Shown here in pieces: positions 4,718-8,008 of a stretch of 8,008 nt of DNA (position 1 is its first letter; each line of letters opens with the position of its first letter). The DNA is from Oxalobacteraceae bacterium. GTDB lineage: Bacteria > Pseudomonadota > Gammaproteobacteria > Burkholderiales > Burkholderiaceae_D. The stretch covers positions 87,225-95,232 of the forward strand of contig DPRS01000022.1 of the NCBI GenBank assembly GCA_003537575.1, in the 5' to 3' direction. The notes below the pieces were generated by a model. It was given only the letters and a program-made list of their open reading frames with translations. It did no database searches and was not told where the DNA came from. Made by a program: the position numbers and the translations under genes.

Positions 4718-6139
4718 TCAGTGATGCCCTTCGTGTCCGGACGGCTTGCGCACATTCGGCTTCACATTCTGCTTCACATCCAGCTGCGCACTCGCCGGCT
4801 TCCCGGCGGGATCCATGAGTTTTCCGCCAGCGGAATTTTTACGCGCAGGCGCCGGCGCTTCGCCCTTCCACTCATACGCCACGGTGCCGGCCGGATGCCG
4901 GTACCAGCCCGGGTCCTTGTAGTCCCCCGGCTTCTGGTCGCGCCGCACCTTCACCACCGTGAACATGCCGCCCATCTCGACGCCGCCGAACGGCCCCTGC
5001 CCCGCCATCATCGGCAAGGTATTGTCGGGAATCGGCATTTCCATCTGTCCCATGTCGGCCATGCCGCGCTCGCCCATCACCATGTAATCCGGCACCAGCC
5101 TGCTGATCTTTTCGGCAATCCCGCGATGGTCCACGCCGATCATGGTCGGCACGTCATGCCCCATCGCATTCATGGTGTGGTGCGACTTGTGACAATGGAA
5201 AGCCCAGTCGCCCTGATCGGTGGCATCGAACTCGATGGCGCGCATCTGCCCCACGCCGACATCGACCGTGACTTCCGGCCAGCGCGAGGCGGGATTGGTC
5301 CAGCCGCCATCCGTGCCGGCGACCTCGAACTCGTGGCCATGCAGGTGGATGGGATGGCTAGTCATCGTCAGGTTGCCGAAGCGGATGCGCACGCGGTCGC
5401 CCTGCCGCACCACCATCGGATCGATGCCGGGAAAAACGCGGCTGTTGAAGCCGAACAGATTAAATTCGAGCATGGTGTTGACCTTCGGCGTATAGCTGCC
5501 TGGCTCGATATCGAAGTTATTCAGCAAGAAAACGAAATCCCGGTCCACCTTCATGAAGTCCGGATTCTTCGGGTGCGTCACCCAGAACCCCATCATGCCC
5601 ATCGCTAGCTGCACCATTTCATCGCCGTGCGGATGGTACATGAAAGTGCCCGGGCGCTTCGCCACGAATTCATACACGAAGGTTTTGCCGGACGGGATCA
5701 TCGGCTGCGTCAGTCCACCCACGCCATCCATCCCGTTGGGCAGGCGCTGGCCATGCCAGTGCACGCTGGTATGTTCCGGCAACCTGTTGGTGACGAAAAT
5801 GCGCACGCGGTCGCCCTCGACCACCTCGATGGTCGGCCCCGGCGACTGGCCGTTGTAGCCCCACAGGTTGGCTTTCATGCCAGGCGCGATTTCGCGCACC
5901 ACCGGTTCAGCCACCAGGTGAAATTCCTTGACGCCGTTATTCATCCGCCAAGGCAGCGTCCAGCCATTCAGCGTCACCACCGGGTTGTAGGGGCGGCCAT
6001 TGGGCGGCGCCAGCGGCGCTTGCGTCGAAGCCTTGTCCATCACCGGCGCCTCAGGCAGCGACGCCGCGCCGGCCCGGCTGACCAGCCCGGCGCCGACCAT
6101 TGCCGCCGCACCTGTAAAAAAATCTCTGCGTGAAACCAT
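4718..6139 (-). CDS. Tat-exported two-domain multicopper oxidase with Met-rich C-terminal tail
   Basis: This enzyme probably oxidises Cu(I) to the less toxic Cu(II) in the periplasm, reducing O2 to water. The 473-residue product starts with a Tat signal (SRRDFFTG, residues 3-10, then a hydrophobic stretch to about 26). Cupredoxin domain 1 (about 75-195) carries HWH (127-129) and HPH (169-171). Domain 2 (about 205-335) carries HPIHLH (262-267) and HCHKSHHTMNAM (315-326), giving trinuclear-site ligands plus a type 1 copper site (His262, Cys316, His321, Met326). Only 91 residues separate HPH from HPIHLH, too few for a middle domain, so it is a two-domain oxidase with the type 1 site in domain 2. 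Such enzymes are usually homotrimers with the trinuclear cluster at subunit interfaces. Residues 353-392 hold ten Met, and the end is GHEGHH. AGGAAAG precedes the ATG; the gene begins 12 bases after tolC. It differs from three-domain CopA/CueO. Confidence 0.92.
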   Translation of the reverse strand: MVSRRDFFTGAAAMVGAGLVSRAGAASLPEAPVMDKASTQAPLAPPNGRPYNPVVTLNGWTLPWRMNNGVKEFHLVAEPVVREIAPGMKANLWGYNGQSPGPTIEVVEGDRVRIFVTNRLPEHTSVHWHGQRLPNGMDGVGGLTQPMIPSGKTFVYEFVAKRPGTFMYHPHGDEMVQLAMGMMGFWVTHPKNPDFMKVDRDFVFLLNNFDIEPGSYTPKVNTMLEFNLFGFNSRVFPGIDPMVVRQGDRVRIRFGNLTMTSHPIHLHGHEFEVAGTDGGWTNPASRWPEVTVDVGVGQMRAIEFDATDQGDWAFHCHKSHHTMNAMGHDVPTMIGVDHRGIAEKISRLVPDYMVMGERGMADMGQMEMPIPDNTLPMMAGQGPFGGVEMGGMFTVVKVRRDQKPGDYKDPGWYRHPAGTVAYEWKGEAPAPARKNSAGGKLMDPAGKPASAQLDVKQNVKPNVRKPSGHEGHH

Positions 6140-6151
6140 GGCTCTTTCCTG

Positions 6152-7588
6152 TCAGTGTTCTTGCGCAGTGTCACCGGAAACCTGCATTGCCGATGACGCC
6201 GGCAGGCCGCCGCTGCCGCCAGCGCCGCGGCCGCCGCCGTTGATAGCCGCCTGCAAATCGGTTTCGGCCAGCCAGTAGTCGCGCTGCGCCTCGATGGCGG
6301 CATTGACGCTGCCGATCTGCGCCCGGGCATCCGCCAGCAATTCAAAAACGCTGGCCAGCATGCCGTTATAGCGCAGCAGCACTTCGTCGGAAATCTTCTT
6401 GCGCAAGGGGACGATCTCGTCACGGTAGTGGCGGGCCACGTCATACGTGGTCCGGTAGGCGGACCACGACTCGCGCACTTCCGAGCGAGCGCGCACGGCG
6501 ATATCGGCCGTGCGATGCAGCGATTGCATGTAAATCGCTTCGGCCTTCGCGACCTTCGCGCCGCTCCAGTCGAAAATCGGCAATTGCAATTCGATTTCAT
6601 AACCGTTGCCGCGCGGCGCCCCGGTTTCGCTCTTGTTGACGTAGCCGATATCCAGCACATTGATGAAACGGCTGGCTTTCGAAAGCCCCAGCGCCCGCGC
6701 GGTGGATTCCGTGCCGCGTTTGGCCATCTGGATATCCAGCCGCTGCTGCATCGCCTGCATCTCGGCATCCTTGATGGCCTCTGGCGCCTGCGGCAAGTCG
6801 GGCAGGCGGTCCGGCAACCGGAATGCCGTCTGCTCGCCCCACACGCCCATCAGCCGCGACAATTGCTCGCGCGCGGCGGTGGCATTGTGCCGGGCACGCG
6901 CAAGCTGCGTCGTCGCATCGGCATAGAAGGCCTGTTCGCGCGCCTGGTCCAGCTTGCTGAAATTGCCGACCTGGGCCATGCGCCTGGCCAGTTCCGCGGC
7001 GGCTTCCGCAGCCACGACAACCTGCTCCATGTATTGCGCCGTCTGCTGTGCCGCCACCGCATTGAAATAGGCCTTGCGGGTATCCCGCGCCAGGCCGACT
7101 GCCTGCGCTGCGGCCTGCAGCCTGGCCTGCTCGAAGCGGCGCTGCTCGATGCCGCTGCGGATCGGGATGGTCAGCAAGCCGATCACGTCGAACATGATGC
7201 CGCGCTCGATTTCAATATCGTTCCCGGTGCGCATCCGGCCGAAAGAAAAGCTCGGATTGCGCATCCATCCGGCGCTCACCAGGTCGGCTTCGGCGATACC
7301 CAGTTCCGCGAATCCCGCCTGCAAGCCCTGGTTGTTCAACAAGGCAATCTGCGCCGCGCTGTCAGGCGTCAGCGGCTTGGCCAGCAATTGCCGGAGGGTT
7401 TCCCCGGCGGAGCGCTTATAGTCATCCGGCCTGGACAACTGCACCGTCTGCCCGGTGCGTTCCTGCGTCATTGCCGAAACGGCATCCATGCCGCCATCGC
7501 TGGAAAATGTCGCACATCCCGCCAGTACAAGCAGGGCCATCCCACCGAAAACTGGCCGCAGGATATGCATATGTCGTTGAAAACGCAT
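6152..7588 (-). CDS. TolC-family outer-membrane lipoprotein without adjacent pump
   Basis: This is an outer-membrane efflux-type channel of 478 residues. The start MRFQRHMHILRPVFGG is followed by a hydrophobic core and the lipobox LAGC (Cys25), so the mature protein should be lipidated. The remainder shows the two-repeat TolC layout: helical coils rich in Ala, Arg and Gln, beta-strand segments such as MRNPSFSFGRMR and GYEIELQLPIFDWSGAKVAKAEAIY, and a Gly-rich tail (about 448-459) ending in TAQEH. GGAG lies 9 bases before the ATG at 7588; the alternative Met7 lacks a ribosome site. No RND pump or adaptor accompanies it; instead it is 16 bases after a small His/Met protein and 12 bases before the multicopper oxidase. 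It may fill the outer-membrane role that CopB plays beside CopA in classical cop operons, but this is inference. The family assignment is firm; substrate and partner are unknown. Confidence 0.88.
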   Translation of the reverse strand: MRFQRHMHILRPVFGGMALLVLAGCATFSSDGGMDAVSAMTQERTGQTVQLSRPDDYKRSAGETLRQLLAKPLTPDSAAQIALLNNQGLQAGFAELGIAEADLVSAGWMRNPSFSFGRMRTGNDIEIERGIMFDVIGLLTIPIRSGIEQRRFEQARLQAAAQAVGLARDTRKAYFNAVAAQQTAQYMEQVVVAAEAAAELARRMAQVGNFSKLDQAREQAFYADATTQLARARHNATAAREQLSRLMGVWGEQTAFRLPDRLPDLPQAPEAIKDAEMQAMQQRLDIQMAKRGTESTARALGLSKASRFINVLDIGYVNKSETGAPRGNGYEIELQLPIFDWSGAKVAKAEAIYMQSLHRTADIAVRARSEVRESWSAYRTTYDVARHYRDEIVPLRKKISDEVLLRYNGMLASVFELLADARAQIGSVNAAIEAQRDYWLAETDLQAAINGGGRGAGGSGGLPASSAMQVSGDTAQEH

Positions 7589-7604
7589 GCTCTATCTCTC
7601 CGCT

Positions 7605-7964
7605 CTAGTGGTGATGTTTGCCATGGCCCATCGGGCGCATGGGCATGGGCATCATTCGAGCCGGCGCCGGAGACGACACCTGCGCCACTGGCGATGATTC
7701 GGCATTTTTCCTGATATGGCCGGCATGGCCGCCGAGCCTGCCCACTTCATCGTTGGCGGCACGCCATGCCTGATCCGGCGCATCCTGGCTATCGGTCGCG
7801 GCCCGGTAATCCTTGAAGGCCGATGCATACGACGGCGCGCGCGCGGGAGCGCTTGCTGCCAGCGGGCCTGGCTGCGGCAAATCTTGCGGTGCAGCCTGCT
7901 GTGCAGCGGCGGCAAGCGGCAACAACGCCAGCAACCCAAGGGCAAACCATTGCTTTGACATCAT
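7605..7964 (-). CDS. Small exported protein with His/Met-rich C-terminus, function unknown
   Basis: I do not recognise a named family. The 119-residue product has a Sec signal (1-22, ending AAAAQ), an Ala/Pro-rich linker (about 23-44), and a compact segment, YASAFKDYRAATD...AWRAANDEVGRLGGHAGHIR (46-85), that looks conserved in style: I recall similar YR...W...NDEVGR.GGH.GH segments in small proteins beside TolC/copper oxidase genes in other Burkholderiales, unchecked. The last 16 residues are MMPMPMRPMGHGKHHH, with five Met and four His, a probable Cu(I)/Cu(II)-binding tail. It is the first visible gene of the operon that continues into tolC, the oxidase, the CopG-like gene and cusF. Two adjacent ATGs (7964, 7961) could start it and no good Shine-Dalgarno is visible, so translation may be weak or leaderless. 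A periplasmic copper-buffering or delivery role is inference. Confidence 0.75.
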   Translation of the reverse strand: MMSKQWFALGLLALLPLAAAAQQAAPQDLPQPGPLAASAPARAPSYASAFKDYRAATDSQDAPDQAWRAANDEVGRLGGHAGHIRKNAESSPVAQVSSPAPARMMPMPMRPMGHGKHHH

Positions 7965-7976
7965 GATATTTTTCGC

Positions 7977-7996
7977 AATCGATGGAAATCGATGAA
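7977..7996. promoter_or_regulatory. Tandem AATCGATG repeat upstream of the right-hand operon
   Basis: AATCGATG occurs at 7977-7984 and again at 7987-7994, exactly 10 bases apart and so on the same helix face; each unit contains the palindrome ATCGAT. It lies 13 bases upstream of the first ATG of the operon. This could be a regulator site or part of the leader. Only 44 bases of upstream sequence are present, so no promoter can be assigned. Confidence 0.3.
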
Positions 7997-8008
7997 ACGG
8001 GCGTGCGC

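Noticed and set aside
4562..5608. Plus-strand open frame (348 residues) opposite the multicopper oxidase
   Set aside because: Its His/Arg-rich product is the reverse-strand image of the oxidase, and the oxidase frame has all copper motifs intact.
6428..7714. Plus-strand open frame (428 residues) opposite the TolC lipoprotein
   Set aside because: It is antisense to a complete TolC-family gene, runs across two real genes, and shows no family motif.
1..8008. Signs of mobile elements, tRNA attachment sites or gene remnants
   Set aside because: I saw no transposase or integrase, terminal repeats, tRNA-like folds or broken genes. All frames are intact except cusB, which is cut only by the window edge.

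Overview
This window is a copper/silver detoxification island from a Gram-negative bacterium. The Burkholderiales-like protein styles, high GC (my estimate is near 60%, not counted) and C/G-rich third codon positions suggest a betaproteobacterium, possibly of the Oxalobacteraceae type. The genus is a guess. I saw no tRNA, rRNA, CRISPR array, insertion sequence or integrase. Nearly the whole window is coding, and no gap exceeds about 170 bases.

Left block (positions 1-3162, minus strand, read right to left): a stand-alone DsbD N-terminal (alpha) domain protein; a small exported Cys/His/Met-rich protein; the outer-membrane channel CusC; and the start of the periplasmic adaptor CusB, which runs off the left edge. 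The pump CusA would be expected next, outside the window. The cusC and cusB genes overlap in an ATGA. The 84-base leader of cusC carries an inverted repeat whose one arm is the cusC Shine-Dalgarno sequence and whose other arm sits 2 bases after the preceding stop codon. This layout suggests translational coupling.

Middle (3163-3827): a divergent intergenic region, then one plus-strand gene for a cytosolic four-helix-bundle copper storage protein with 19 cysteines. Downstream of it are two hairpins, one a perfect 14-base inverted repeat between the convergent gene ends.

Right block (3828-7964, minus strand, read right to left): a small exported His/Met-tailed protein; a TolC-family outer-membrane lipoprotein; a Tat-exported multicopper oxidase with only two cupredoxin domains and a Met-rich tail; a DUF411/CopG-like CxCC protein; and a CusF-type Cu(I)/Ag(I) chaperone in which the E. 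coli Trp44 position is Met. The spacings of 12-61 bases and same-strand order indicate one operon.

Working model (inference): the cytosol is buffered by the storage protein; periplasmic Cu(I) is bound by CusF and the CopG-like protein, oxidised by the multicopper oxidase, or expelled by CusCBA. The DsbD-alpha protein may supply reducing equivalents to cysteine proteins in the periplasm. The second TolC protein has no adaptor or pump beside it, so its partner is unknown. The least explained parts are the two small exported metal-ligand-rich proteins, the orphan TolC/oxidase pairing, the free DsbD-alpha domain and the cusC leader structure.
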